Source: Labilithrix sp.
GTDB lineage: Bacteria > Myxococcota_A > Polyangia > Polyangiales > Polyangiaceae
Length of the DNA stretch: 64,000 nucleotides
Assembly (NCBI GenBank): GCA_019637175.1
Contig: JAHBWD010000003.1
Location: 1 to 64,000, forward strand
Reading direction: 5' to 3'
Position 1 is the first letter of the stretch; every line of letters begins with the position of its first letter. Below are positions 24,363 through 33,886 of this stretch, one piece after another. Under the pieces are notes generated by a model. The model saw nothing but the letters and a program-made list of their open reading frames with translations, was not told the origin of the DNA and ran no database searches. The position numbers were made by a program, and so were the translations under genes.

Positions 24363-25523
24363 ATGGGAAAACGAGGACTCTCCGACAACATGCGCGTCGC
24401 GTCGATCGGCGCGGCGGGCACGGTGATGGCTTTCTTCGTGTTCGGCGGGCTCTCGTCGGGCCTCTTTCGCGGCGCGATGCGGGGACCGGGCGAGCCCGTC
24501 GACGCCGTGCCGAAGGGGAGCTTCATCGCCGTCACCGTCGACATGGCCGAGCTCCGGCAGTCGCCGCTCCACGAGCTCATCGCGCCGCGATCCGGCGCGC
24601 AACCTGCGAGCGGCAGCGGCCCGCTTCAATCCGCGCTCGGCATCGGTCCGCTCGCCGCGGCGTGCGGCTTCGACCCGCTCGCGCGCGTGCAGCGCCTCGC
24701 GATCGCCGTGCCCGAAGAGGGCGAACGCGGAGAGTTCGGCCTCGTCGCGCGCGTCGAGGTCACGCGCGCCGAGCTCGAGAAGTGCACGAGCGCGCTCGCC
24801 GAGAAGCGCGGCGCCAAGTCGGAGGCGCGCGAGGTCGGGAGCTTCGCCGTCGTCGACTCCGGCGGATCGCAAGCGAAGCTCGGGTACGGCAGCGGCGGCC
24901 TCCTCGTGGTGGGCAAGGGCGCGTGGTTCGACGCGATGCTCGGCGCCGCCGACAAGACCAAGCCCGGCCTCCGCGACGCGCCCGAGCACGTCGCGATGCG
25001 CGCGTCGCTCACGAGCAAGGAAGGCTTTCGTTCGCCCACGCTCGTCGCGAGCATCATCTTGCCGCGCGCCCTCCGCGAGCGGCTCAAGGGCGAGATGGGC
25101 GCGGAGCTCGGCGGCCACGACGCGGAAAACGCGATGTGGGCCGGGGTGCTCGACGTCTCGTCGCTCGGCGTCGCGATCCGCGCGGGCGGTCCGGGCCAGA
25201 ACGTCGACGCCGCCGTCGAGATCGTCTGCGAGAGCGCCGAGGCCTGCGACGCCGTCGACAAGCTCGTCCAGAGAAAGCGCCTCGAGTGGTCGAAGGAGCT
25301 TTCGCTGCGGCTCGTCGGCCTCGGCCCGCTCATCGACTCGCTCGAAACGAAGCGCCACGAAACGCGCCTCCGCGCCACGGCGTCGGTCGACGCAGCAGGC
25401 TTCACCTCGACGATCGAACGCATCCTCAAGCTGCGATCGCGCCCGAAAGACGCGCCTCCTCCGTCGCCGCCCCCTGCCTCGCGCGATCGCAGTCCCCACG
25501 AGACCATCCCCGCCAAGCCCTGA
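24363..25523 (+). CDS. Single-pass membrane protein of unknown function
   Basis: The 386-residue protein has one N-terminal membrane helix ('IGAAGTVMAFFVFGGLSSGLF'). A large, presumably periplasmic domain follows, made of two similar-looking halves of alternating strands and helices, and ends in a Pro-rich tail. The phrase 'VPKGSFIAVTVDMAELRQSP' resembles the start of DUF3352-like proteins, but I would not assign it. It precedes trxA on the same strand with a 142-base gap. Confidence 0.65.
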   Translation: MGKRGLSDNMRVASIGAAGTVMAFFVFGGLSSGLFRGAMRGPGEPVDAVPKGSFIAVTVDMAELRQSPLHELIAPRSGAQPASGSGPLQSALGIGPLAAACGFDPLARVQRLAIAVPEEGERGEFGLVARVEVTRAELEKCTSALAEKRGAKSEAREVGSFAVVDSGGSQAKLGYGSGGLLVVGKGAWFDAMLGAADKTKPGLRDAPEHVAMRASLTSKEGFRSPTLVASIILPRALRERLKGEMGAELGGHDAENAMWAGVLDVSSLGVAIRAGGPGQNVDAAVEIVCESAEACDAVDKLVQRKRLEWSKELSLRLVGLGPLIDSLETKRHETRLRATASVDAAGFTSTIERILKLRSRPKDAPPPSPPPASRDRSPHETIPAKP

Positions 25524-25665
25524 AACGCCGTCGTTCCGTGCCGCTGGATCTCGGGCGCGGTCCTGCTCTACGCTCACATCCCTTCGCAACCGCGCAGCCG
25601 GCGCCGCCATCCCAAGAGGAGCGGCACACCGCCGACTCGTCACCCGATCTCCAGAGGAGGCCGCC

Positions 25666-25989
25666 ATGGCCGGCAAGAACGTCATCGAGCTCACGGACGC
25701 CAACTTCGACGCCGAGGTCCTCAAGTCGCAGGTCCCGGTCCTCGTCGACTTCACCGCGACGTGGTGCGGGCCCTGCAAGGTGCTCGCCCCGATCGTCGAG
25801 GGCCTCGCCGACGAGTTCGCCGGCAAGTACAAGGTCGGCAAGCTCGACATCGACGACGCTCCGGGCGTCACGCAGAAGTACGGCGTCCGCGGCGTCCCGA
25901 CCGTCATGGTCTTCAAGGGCGGCGAGAAGAAGGCGCAGCACGTCGGCGTGACCAACAAGGACACGCTGATCAAGATGCTCGAGACCTGA
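25666..25989 (+). CDS. trxA: Thioredoxin
   Basis: The 107-residue protein has the classical thioredoxin fold with the redox pair in 'ATWCGPCK' (Cys34 and Cys37), the conserved 'VPVLVDFTA' strand before it and the cis-Pro loop 'YGVRGVPTVMVFKGG'. It is a cytoplasmic disulfide reductase that works with thioredoxin reductase. A strong ribosome site (GAGGAGG) precedes the ATG, and a long hairpin terminator follows. Confidence 0.96.
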   Translation: MAGKNVIELTDANFDAEVLKSQVPVLVDFTATWCGPCKVLAPIVEGLADEFAGKYKVGKLDIDDAPGVTQKYGVRGVPTVMVFKGGEKKAQHVGVTNKDTLIKMLET

Positions 25990-26014
25990 AAAAAACGGCG
26001 AAACGCGCTTCGAG

Positions 26015-26045
26015 GAGAGGCGCCGCGCAGCGCGCGGTGCCTCTC
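26015..26045 (+). terminator. Terminator of trxA
   Basis: GAGAGGC-G-CCGCGC pairs with GCGCGG-T-GCCTCTC around a 3-base loop. The stem is 14 pairs, one of them G-U in RNA. Only a short T-containing tail follows. Confidence 0.65.
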
Positions 26046-26090
26046 TGCATTTGGGGGATTTCCCTGTAGCCTGACCCCCGGAAGCCCGTC

Positions 26091-28193
26091 ATGACGCACG
26101 CTCAGGATCCCCGGCTCGTGCCGCTCCGCGACTCGCTCGCGGGACGTGTGCTCCGAGGCTCGGGCAACGTCAGCTACTACCTCCGCGAGTGCATCGGCGA
26201 GGGTGGCCAGGGCTGGGTGTTCCGCGCGAACTGGGACGATCCTTCCGGACACGTCGTGATCGTCAAGGTGCTGCGCCCCGACGTCGTCGCGACCGAAGCC
26301 ATGCAGCGCTTTCGCCGCGAGGCGGAGGTCCTCCGCATGCTCTCGACGCAGGGGCGCCCGAACCCCTACATCGTACGCTTCTACGATCACGCCGTGGCGC
26401 AGGTGCCGTCGCCTTACGGACCGGAGCCGCTCACGCTGGCCTTCACGGTCCTCGAGTACGTCGACGGCATGACGCTCGAGAAGGTGCTCGTCGATCAGAA
26501 GGGCCGGGGCATGCCCCCGGAGCGGGCGCGCCGCATCTTGCGGATGATCGCGCAGGCGCTCGACGTGGTGCACGCGCAGAAGGTCGTGCACCGCGATCTC
26601 AAGCCCTCGAACATCCTCCTCGCGACGGAAGCCGGCACCGAGGTCGCAAAGGTGACCGACTTCGGCCTCGTGAAGCTCGTCGACGTGAACCTCCAGCGAA
26701 CGACGGCGCTCGCCGGCGCGTCGCTCGGCTACGCGCCGCCGGAGCAATACGAGCAAGGCAACCAGCGCGTCTCGCCGCGCACCGACGTCTTCTCGCTCGC
26801 GGCGGTGACGTACGAGATGCTCTCGGGCAAGCCCGCCTTCCCCTTCAACGAGGGCGAGAACCCGCTCCTCATCGTCACGCGGATCCTCAACGGACCGCGA
26901 CCGACGTTGATGAAGGTCCGGAGCGCGCTCGCGCCCGAGCTCGCGACCGCGACGCCGCTGCTCGAGGCGCTCGATCGCGAGCTCACGCGCGCGCTCGCCG
27001 CCGATCCGACCGCGCGCCACGACTCGGTGATGGACTACTGGAAGGCGATCGAGCCCCCGCTCCGCGCGGCCGCGGAGGAGCGCACGGGCGGGCCGGCGCC
27101 GCGGAGCCAGGTGTCGCCGTACGAAGCGACCGCCCGCGTCTCGAGCGAAGGCAACCTGCCCGCGGCGACGCCCGGCGGATCGGGGGTGCAGGTGCGCATG
27201 GGCGGGCAAGGGGCCGCGCCGGCCGCGCCTTCGACCGCGCCCCTCGCCGAACGCGTCTCGGAGGCGCAAGCCTCGAACCCCGCGGCCTGGGCGTGGACCG
27301 TCCTCACGATGCCGCTCGGCCCCGGCTCGATGCGCGCCATCACGTTCCGTCAGGGCGGCGACGCGGCCGTCGCGATCTCGACCTCTGGCCTGATGCGATG
27401 GGAGCGCGGGGCGTGGGCTCCGATCTCCCTCCCCGGCCACGTCCCGCGCGCGTCGATCCGCGGCGTGCGATGGCTGCCCGACGGCGGCGTCCTCCTCTTC
27501 GGCGAGGGCGGGCTCGTCGCGCGCGTGGCGCCGAACGGCGCCGCGTCGCTCTGGCGCGTCCCCGACAGCGAGATCACCTTCCTCGGCGCGCTCGCCGAGC
27601 CGAACGGCACGACGACGCTCGTCGGCGAGCGGCCGTATCGCGGCGCGGCGGCGAGATCCGTCCAAGGAACGACCGCCGGCGTCGTCGCGCAGTTCTCCGG
27701 CGAGCGCGTGACCGTGGTGAGCGACGCGATCAACTGCACGCGCCTTCGATCGGTGTGCCGCCTCGCGGGCGGGGCGCTCGTCGCGTGCGGCGACTGGGGC
27801 GCGATCGTTCGCGTCGAGATGGGCGTCGTCGAGCACGTGGGCTCGATCTGCGGCGGTCACCTCATGAACATCGGCGCGCTGCCCGACGGCGGCGCGGTCA
27901 CCGTGGGCGTCGGCGGTCATGCCCTGTCGCTCACGCCGAAGCTCGAGTCGCAGCTCGAGGCGGTGCAGACGACGCGCGACCTGCTGGCTCTCGCGACCAC
28001 CGAAGACGGTCAGGCGTGGGCCGGCTCGGCGCAGGCGCGCCTCTTGCGCCGCTCGAACGCGAGCTGGGTGCGCATGAGCGGCGACATCGGCGTGACCTCG
28101 AGCATGATCGCGGTCTGGGCGGCGCCGGGGCGCTCCTCCGCCGTTCGCGCCGCGTCCGACGACGGGGCGGTGGTCGAAGGCCGGATCGCGTAG
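26091..28193 (+). CDS. Ser/Thr protein kinase with C-terminal beta-propeller
   Basis: The Hanks-type kinase domain covers residues 30-325: glycine loop 'IGEGGQGWVF' (35-44), Lys59, Glu77, catalytic 'VVHRDLKPSN' (Asp169), 'DFG' (190-192), and activation-loop 'GYAPPEQY'. A Ser/Pro/Ala linker follows. Residues 390-700 form repeated WD/YCF48-like strands ('GALPDGGAVTVGVGGHALSL'), a likely binding or sensor propeller. There is no membrane helix, so it is cytoplasmic. Its targets are unknown. Confidence 0.93.
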   Translation: MTHAQDPRLVPLRDSLAGRVLRGSGNVSYYLRECIGEGGQGWVFRANWDDPSGHVVIVKVLRPDVVATEAMQRFRREAEVLRMLSTQGRPNPYIVRFYDHAVAQVPSPYGPEPLTLAFTVLEYVDGMTLEKVLVDQKGRGMPPERARRILRMIAQALDVVHAQKVVHRDLKPSNILLATEAGTEVAKVTDFGLVKLVDVNLQRTTALAGASLGYAPPEQYEQGNQRVSPRTDVFSLAAVTYEMLSGKPAFPFNEGENPLLIVTRILNGPRPTLMKVRSALAPELATATPLLEALDRELTRALAADPTARHDSVMDYWKAIEPPLRAAAEERTGGPAPRSQVSPYEATARVSSEGNLPAATPGGSGVQVRMGGQGAAPAAPSTAPLAERVSEAQASNPAAWAWTVLTMPLGPGSMRAITFRQGGDAAVAISTSGLMRWERGAWAPISLPGHVPRASIRGVRWLPDGGVLLFGEGGLVARVAPNGAASLWRVPDSEITFLGALAEPNGTTTLVGERPYRGAAARSVQGTTAGVVAQFSGERVTVVSDAINCTRLRSVCRLAGGALVACGDWGAIVRVEMGVVEHVGSICGGHLMNIGALPDGGAVTVGVGGHALSLTPKLESQLEAVQTTRDLLALATTEDGQAWAGSAQARLLRRSNASWVRMSGDIGVTSSMIAVWAAPGRSSAVRAASDDGAVVEGRIA

Positions 28194-28214
28194 TACACCG
28201 TCGTCTTCGCGCCG

Positions 28215-29450
28215 ATGTCTTCCGCTTCTCCTCCGCGCTCCTCTTCGCCTTCGTACTCGAGCATCCCGCCGCCGAACGTGCGCGCGATCGGCAAGCGCCC
28301 GCGCATGTCGCGCTTCATGCGCTTCCTCGTGACGATCACGACGATCATCCACGTGCCCTTCGTCGTGGCCGCCGCCGAGGCGATGCGACGGTTCGGCGTC
28401 TCGCCGGTGGTCGCCTGGTCGATCGCCGGCGCGCTCGCGCCGATCGGGATCTGGATGTTCGTCGGGCGCGCGAAGCGCGGAATGAACGACGCGCACCGTC
28501 CGTGGTGGAGCACCTTCCTCGTCGACGTTCCTTACTACGTGCACTGGTGCGCGTGCCTCTACTCGCTCATCCCGTCGATCGTGTACTGCCTCGTCGAGCC
28601 GCTCGTCGATCTCGCGCGAGGTGAGCCCGTCGGGCCGTCGCCCGGCTTCTTCATGTGGACGTACGCGACGGGGCTCGTCGTGTGCGGCTACGGCGTCACG
28701 CTCCGTCGATGGTGGTTCGTCACGCGCAACGTCGAGGTTCCCATCCGCGGCCTCGACCCCAAGCTCGACGGGTACACGATCGCTCAGCTCTCGGATCTGC
28801 ACATCGGCGCGCTCACGCCGCTCTGGTGGGGCATGCGCTGGGTGAAGGCGTCGAACGCGCTCTCGCCCGATCTCGTCGCGATCACCGGCGACATGGTGAC
28901 GAGCGGCGTCGAGTTCCACGGCGACATCGCCGAGCTCGTCGGCGGGCTCCGCGGCAAAGACGGCGTCTTCGTCATCATGGGCAACCACGACTACTTCGGC
29001 GAGGGCGAGCCGCTCGTCACGCTGCTGCGCGAGCGCGGCGCGCACGTGCTCCGCAACCAAGGCACCGTGATCGAGCGCGAGGGCGCGAAGCTCTACCTCG
29101 CGGGCACCGACGACACGTGGACGAAGCGCGCGAACCTCGACGCCGCGCTCGAAGAGCGCCCCGACGGCATGCCCACGGTGCTCCTCCAGCACGATCCCGA
29201 TCGATTCCCCCAGGCGGCCAAGCGCGACGTCGCGCTCGTGCTGAGCGGCCACACGCACGGCGGGCAGATCGCCGTCCCCTTCTTCGGGCGCTACGTCAAC
29301 GCGTCGAAGCTCGCGCACCGCTACCACATCGGCGTCTACAAGGAAGGCGACGCGACGCTCTACGTTCACCCGGGCCTCGGCACGACGGGCCCGCCGATGC
29401 GCCTCGGCGTCGCGCCGGCCATCGCCCTCATCACGCTGAGAGCCGCGTGA
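28215..29450 (+). CDS. Membrane-bound metallophosphoesterase (YkuE/YaeI type)
   Basis: The 411-residue protein has several N-terminal membrane helices (about 33-55, 62-78, 98-120 and 140-160). The calcineurin-like domain then shows all metal motifs: 'QLSDLHIGALTP', 'AITGDMV', 'VIMGNHDYF', 'LLQHDPD' and 'LSGHTHGGQI'. Related enzymes cleave phosphoesters of lipids such as UDP-diacylglucosamine, so an envelope lipid substrate is plausible. Its stop overlaps the start of the next gene (GTGA). Confidence 0.9.
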   Translation: MSSASPPRSSSPSYSSIPPPNVRAIGKRPRMSRFMRFLVTITTIIHVPFVVAAAEAMRRFGVSPVVAWSIAGALAPIGIWMFVGRAKRGMNDAHRPWWSTFLVDVPYYVHWCACLYSLIPSIVYCLVEPLVDLARGEPVGPSPGFFMWTYATGLVVCGYGVTLRRWWFVTRNVEVPIRGLDPKLDGYTIAQLSDLHIGALTPLWWGMRWVKASNALSPDLVAITGDMVTSGVEFHGDIAELVGGLRGKDGVFVIMGNHDYFGEGEPLVTLLRERGAHVLRNQGTVIEREGAKLYLAGTDDTWTKRANLDAALEERPDGMPTVLLQHDPDRFPQAAKRDVALVLSGHTHGGQIAVPFFGRYVNASKLAHRYHIGVYKEGDATLYVHPGLGTTGPPMRLGVAPAIALITLRAA

Positions 29451-30736
29451 AGATCCGCGTCGTCTTCGCGCTCGTGCTCTCGCTCGCGGGCTGCGCGGCC
29501 GACGAGCTGCGCGTGCCGGTGCCGGAGGCGGAGCGCGCCCGCGAGCTCGCGTTCCGCCAAGCGCCCGTGGTCCGGACCGTGACGTCGGAGGAATTTCTCG
29601 CGGAAGAAGAAGCCGCCGGTCGCGGCGTCTCGAACGAGTACGTCGGCTTCATGCACGACACCTACGGCCGCCTCGGCTTCTTTCCGCCGGAGCACGACAT
29701 GCGCGGGGTGCGCGGCAGTCAAGCGGCGCTCGTCGCGGCCTACTACAGCTCGACCACGAAGCAGATCACCTTGATCGGATCGCCCAAGGAGCCCGTCGTC
29801 GTGCACGAGCTCGTCCATGCGCTCCAAGACGAACACTTCGATCTTCGCGGGCTCTACGATCAGGAGCTCTCGTCCGACGAAAGGATGGCGATCCGCGGCC
29901 TCGTCGAGGGAGACGCGACGATGGCGGAGTACCGCCACGAGGTGTGGGCCGAGGGCGGCGAGCCGACGACGACGCTCGCACGCCAGATCACGGCGAACGA
30001 TGCGCGGCGGTTCAGCGAACGCGTGCTCGATTCGGTCGCGGGCCCGGCCTTCTTCAAGGCGTATCCTGCGTTCGCCTATACCTTCGGCGCCGCCTTCGTC
30101 GCCAACCGCCTCCGCATCGCGAGCGGGCGGTGGTCGACCTCCGAAGTCGACGACACCTTCCGCGCCCGACCTCCTTCGACGACCAAGGAAGTCTTGATGG
30201 GCGGCGCTACGGCGTTCGAGCCCGCTCCCGTCGGCTTGGCCAAGCTGCCCCCGGAGCTCGCCGCCTCCCACGAGGTCGAGACCGTCGACCGATTGGGTGC
30301 ATGGTACACATACTTGCTCTTCCACCCGCTCCTGCCCTTCGGCGGGTTCGAGCGCGTGGCGCCCAACTGGGAAGGCGACCAGCTCGTCGTCTTGCGCGAA
30401 CGCGACCTCTCGATTCCGCCGAAGCAGGGGCGAGAGCGCGGCGTGCTCTGGAGCTCGCAGTGGATCATGGCCTCTGCGGCGAGCGAGGCCGGCGCAACAC
30501 TGCAACGTGTGCACGGTGCCGTTCACGTTCCCGAGTCCGACGCCGACGTCTATCTGACGATCCGCGGAGAGAACATCCTCATCGCCGTCGCGGATCGGAC
30601 GGTCGTCTTCGTCGCCGGCTTTTCGCCCGAGGTGATGAGGATCCTCGCGCGCGGTGTCCTCGAGACGAAGGAAGAGAAGCGCCTGCGCATCTTCAACGCG
30701 TACGCCGCCGATCCGCGCGTACCGTGCCTTCGCTGA
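29447..30736 (+). CDS. Zincin-like metalloprotease lipoprotein
   Basis: The 429-residue protein has a lipobox (LAGC). The zinc motif HELVH is in 'PVVVHELVHALQDEHF', with a likely third ligand Glu in 'RGLVEGDATMAEY' about 30 residues later, the gluzincin arrangement. The remaining 300 residues have no recognised family. It is translationally coupled to the phosphoesterase gene through a 4-base overlap. The GTG at 29447 gives an immediate signal peptide, which supports it. It is likely periplasmic; its substrate is unknown. Confidence 0.8.
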   Translation: MKIRVVFALVLSLAGCAADELRVPVPEAERARELAFRQAPVVRTVTSEEFLAEEEAAGRGVSNEYVGFMHDTYGRLGFFPPEHDMRGVRGSQAALVAAYYSSTTKQITLIGSPKEPVVVHELVHALQDEHFDLRGLYDQELSSDERMAIRGLVEGDATMAEYRHEVWAEGGEPTTTLARQITANDARRFSERVLDSVAGPAFFKAYPAFAYTFGAAFVANRLRIASGRWSTSEVDDTFRARPPSTTKEVLMGGATAFEPAPVGLAKLPPELAASHEVETVDRLGAWYTYLLFHPLLPFGGFERVAPNWEGDQLVVLRERDLSIPPKQGRERGVLWSSQWIMASAASEAGATLQRVHGAVHVPESDADVYLTIRGENILIAVADRTVVFVAGFSPEVMRILARGVLETKEEKRLRIFNAYAADPRVPCLR

Positions 30737-30751
30737 GCGCCTCGAGCGCCG

Positions 30752-33328
30752 TCAGTCTTCGGCTTCGACGTCGTCGTCGTCGCCGATCGTGTCTTCGAGC
30801 GGGACCCACTCCATCCTCGCGAGCGCCTTGCCGTCGCCGTAGACGGTGAGGGGCGCGACGCCGCGGAGGATCTCCTTGGCCTGCACGGGGATCCCGTCGA
30901 CCTTCATGCCCGCGTTGGCCTTGAGCCCGACGAGCCCGAGCGCGAAGTCGAGCAGCGAGCGCGTCACGGGCGGGTGCTCTTCGATCGGGCAATCGGCGGG
31001 GAGGTGCGCGGCGTCGCGCGCCGCGTCGAGCGCGTGGCGCAGGCCGCCCATCTGATCGACGAGCTTGTGCTCGAGCGCCTGCTGCCCGGCCCAGACGCGG
31101 CCCTGGCCGACGGCGTCGACCTCTTCCTTCGACATGTGGCGCCCCTGGGAGACGCGATCGAGGAACACGTCGTAGAACTGCTGCACCTTGCGGCGGAGCT
31201 CCTGGCGCTCGTCGTCGGTGAACGGGCGGAAGAGCGACTCGGCGTCGGCGCGCCCCGTCGTCTTGCGGACCTCGACGTTGACGCCGAGCATCCCGAGCAA
31301 GCCGCTGACGTCGGCCTTGCCGTAGAAGATGCCGATCGATCCGGTGATCGTGAGGGGCAGCGCGAAGATCCGCTTCGCGGGCGCGGCGACGTAGTAGCCG
31401 CCGCTCGCCGCGATGGATCCCATCGAGACGATGACCGGCTTCTTCTCGCCGAGCTTCTTCAGCTCGCGCCACATCACGTCGGACGCCATCGACGAGCCGC
31501 CGGGGCTCTCGATGCGCACGACGACCGCCCTGATGTCGTCGTTCTCGCGCAGCTTCTTGATCGACTCGGCGATCGTGTACGAGCCCACGAGCTTCATCCC
31601 GACGAGCGGGATCGCCTGCGAGCGCCCGTCGACGATGTCGCCGTCGATGTAGAGGAGGCCGATCTTCGAGCGCGGCCCGAAGTACTTCGGCGCGCGCGTC
31701 TCGTCGTTGTACTTCGTGTAGCCGACCTTGCGCCCGACGACGTCGCGCGTGACGCGCTCGAGCTCGTCGTCGAAGGCGAAGCCGTCGACGAGCTTGGCGT
31801 CGCGCGCCTCGCTGGCGATGAACGGGCCCTTCGCGGAGACCTCGCGGAAGCGATCCTCGGGGATGTTGCGGTAGAGCGCCATGTTGCGCGCGAACACCGC
31901 CTCGTGCTGGCGCAGGAGATCTTCCTGATCGGCGCGCGCGACGTCGCTCGCGTGCTCGTTCATGAACTGCTCCGGCGCGGCTTTGTGCGCGCCGATGCGG
32001 ACGAACTCCGCCTTCACGCCGATCTTGCTCAGGAGGCCGGCGAGGTAGACGTGCGTCGTCTTCAGGCCGGCGAAGCGCACGCCGCCGGCGGGGTTGACGA
32101 CGATGCGGTCGGCGCTCGCGCAGGCGTAGAGCGCCTTCGCCCCCGCGTCTTCGAAGCTGCACACGACCTTCTTGCCGTGCGCCTTGAGCACGCGGAACGC
32201 GTCGGCGAGCTCTTCGGCGTGGGCGTAGCTGCTCGCGGGCTCGGCGCGCACGACCATCGTGACGCCGACGATCTCGGGGTCTTCGGCGATCTTCCAGAGG
32301 CGCCGGAGGAGCTTGACGTGGTTGCGCGTGCCCGGCGTGCTCTCGACGCGGATGTGCACCGCGGTCTCGCTGCGGGGAACGCCGGGCTGGATGAAGCCCG
32401 CGATCGACGCGGTCGCGTACTGACCGACCGCGGTGTCGCGGCCGAGCGCGCTGCCGAAGAGCGCGCCGCCGCCCGCGGAGAACGCGCTGAAGTAGATCTC
32501 GGCGCCGGCGGTCGCGAGGACGCCGCGCGTCGAGTCGTTGGCGAGGTTCTGGAGCTCGACGTCGCCACGGATGCGGCCCACGCCGGGCACGTCGAACGCG
32601 AGCACGGCGCGCGGGCGACCCTGATCGACGATGTCGAAGTAACGCGCCTCGAGATCGAGCTCCACCGCGCGCGTTCCGAGCGGGCGAAACGCCATGCCCG
32701 CCGTGAACGTCCGCCCGAGGACCGGATACCCGTGCGGCGGGAGCGGCTGCGTGCTCGGACCGTTGAAGTTGTCGGCGACCAGCGCGAAGCCGAAGTGCGA
32801 GTTGGGCCGATAGGAGAGGCCCGCGGTGATGCCGAAGAGCCCGTCGGTGTAGAGGTTCGACGAGTACGACCACTGGAGCGAAGCGCCGAACGAGATGCGA
32901 TCGGAGATGCGATAGGCGAGGCCCCAGGTGAGCCAGGCGTAGTCCGTCCCGTTGTATGGGAAGCCAGCGCCTTGCGGGCCGCCGGGCGGCATCACGTAGT
33001 CGAGGCGGAGGCCGGTCGCGAGGCCCCAGATGACCGGCGTCGCGAAGCCGATCGCGTGGCCGCACGCGACGCGGCGCGTGTCGGGGCAGCGCACGCCGGT
33101 CCATCGCAGCTCGGGGCCGGGCATGCGCGCGATGTTCGCGGGGTTGAGGACGAGCGCCTCGGACGAGTCTTCGGCGACCGCGCTCCGCCCGGGCGAGAGG
33201 AGGCGCTCGCCCCGCGTGGGAAAGGGCTCGTCGGCGCGAGCGGGCGGCGATGCGAGCCCGGTCGCCGAAGCGATCGCGATCAACGCTGCGATGGATCCGA
33301 GCCTTCGCGTCCTCGTCGGTTCAATCAC
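30752..33328 (-). CDS. SppA-type S49 protease fused to an outer-membrane barrel-like domain
   Basis: The 858-residue protein has a signal peptide. Residues 45-290 read like an outer-membrane barrel ('SSEALVLNPANIARM', then alternating strands such as 'ISFGASLQWSYSSNL'). Two S49 domains follow: the Lys-type site in 'RIGAHKAAPEQF' (near 420) and the Ser nucleophile in 'SMGSIAASGGYYVAAP' (near 615), as in SppA. Normal SppA is 550-620 residues with an N-terminal membrane helix instead of a barrel. The GTG lies 7 bases after a TAGGCT element. It is likely an envelope peptidase held at the outer membrane. Confidence 0.85.
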   Translation of the reverse strand: MIEPTRTRRLGSIAALIAIASATGLASPPARADEPFPTRGERLLSPGRSAVAEDSSEALVLNPANIARMPGPELRWTGVRCPDTRRVACGHAIGFATPVIWGLATGLRLDYVMPPGGPQGAGFPYNGTDYAWLTWGLAYRISDRISFGASLQWSYSSNLYTDGLFGITAGLSYRPNSHFGFALVADNFNGPSTQPLPPHGYPVLGRTFTAGMAFRPLGTRAVELDLEARYFDIVDQGRPRAVLAFDVPGVGRIRGDVELQNLANDSTRGVLATAGAEIYFSAFSAGGGALFGSALGRDTAVGQYATASIAGFIQPGVPRSETAVHIRVESTPGTRNHVKLLRRLWKIAEDPEIVGVTMVVRAEPASSYAHAEELADAFRVLKAHGKKVVCSFEDAGAKALYACASADRIVVNPAGGVRFAGLKTTHVYLAGLLSKIGVKAEFVRIGAHKAAPEQFMNEHASDVARADQEDLLRQHEAVFARNMALYRNIPEDRFREVSAKGPFIASEARDAKLVDGFAFDDELERVTRDVVGRKVGYTKYNDETRAPKYFGPRSKIGLLYIDGDIVDGRSQAIPLVGMKLVGSYTIAESIKKLRENDDIRAVVVRIESPGGSSMASDVMWRELKKLGEKKPVIVSMGSIAASGGYYVAAPAKRIFALPLTITGSIGIFYGKADVSGLLGMLGVNVEVRKTTGRADAESLFRPFTDDERQELRRKVQQFYDVFLDRVSQGRHMSKEEVDAVGQGRVWAGQQALEHKLVDQMGGLRHALDAARDAAHLPADCPIEEHPPVTRSLLDFALGLVGLKANAGMKVDGIPVQAKEILRGVAPLTVYGDGKALARMEWVPLEDTIGDDDDVEAED

Positions 33329-33335
33329 GGGGACG

Positions 33336-33341
33336 AGCCTA
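33336..33341 (-). promoter_or_regulatory. -10 element (TAGGCT) of the SppA fusion gene
   Basis: TAGGCT on the minus strand ends 7 bases before the GTG at 33328. No Shine-Dalgarno sequence is present. Confidence 0.45.
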
Positions 33342-33367
33342 CACCATTGGCGTCGAGGGGGTGCAGG

Positions 33368-33874
33368 TCAGACGAGCGTCGCGAGGTCGCGGAGCGTGTC
33401 GGCCTCGGCGTCGAACGTCTTTCGCACCTCGCCCACGATCAGCTTCTCGGCGACCTGGCGGACGAGGGGAACGCGCAGCTCGACGCTGCCGGTGACGGTT
33501 CGGCGCGTGCGCCCGCTCCCGAGCTCGGCGAGCGCGTACGTTCCCTTCGCGCTGAAGAACTTGCGCCACTCCGGCTTCACGTGCGGAGCGATCGTCCACT
33601 CCGAGGCGTGCCGCTTGATGTCGTAGGTCGACTTCTCGTCCCACGCGCACATCTCCGGGGTGACGTAGCTCCTCGCGAACGCGGGGATCTTCACGTTGGC
33701 GCGGTAGCTCCATAGCCGCTCCAGACGCCCGTCCTTCAACACGTGCTCCTTCTGCTGCACGCTCTCGATGCTCGGCAGGCGCGTCGAGAGCTCGTGGGCG
33801 AGGTTCGGCGAGATGACCGCGAGCTCCAGCGCGTCGAGCGGGATGTCGAACTCGTGGACGATCTCGAAGTGCAC
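33368..33874 (-). CDS. DUF2505 family protein
   Basis: The 168-residue protein follows the DUF2505 layout. It opens with 'MHFEIVHEFDIPLDALELAV', has 'RLERLWSYRANVKIPAFAR', and ends with the amphipathic helix 'VAEKLIVGEVRKTFDAEADTL'. The fold is START/SRPBCC-like, with a pocket of unknown ligand. The GTG start lies 12 bases after the UDP-glucose pyrophosphorylase stop, so cotranscription is likely, although a TAGCCT element also lies 9 bases upstream. Confidence 0.85.
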   Translation of the reverse strand: MHFEIVHEFDIPLDALELAVISPNLAHELSTRLPSIESVQQKEHVLKDGRLERLWSYRANVKIPAFARSYVTPEMCAWDEKSTYDIKRHASEWTIAPHVKPEWRKFFSAKGTYALAELGSGRTRRTVTGSVELRVPLVRQVAEKLIVGEVRKTFDAEADTLRDLATLV

Positions 33875-33886
33875 GGGCCGGCGAGG

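Noticed and set aside
24318..29369. A 1683-codon minus-strand open frame.
   Set aside because: It is Arg/Ala/Asp-rich shadow translation opposite well-supported genes (24363 protein, trxA, kinase, phosphoesterase), with no family motif.
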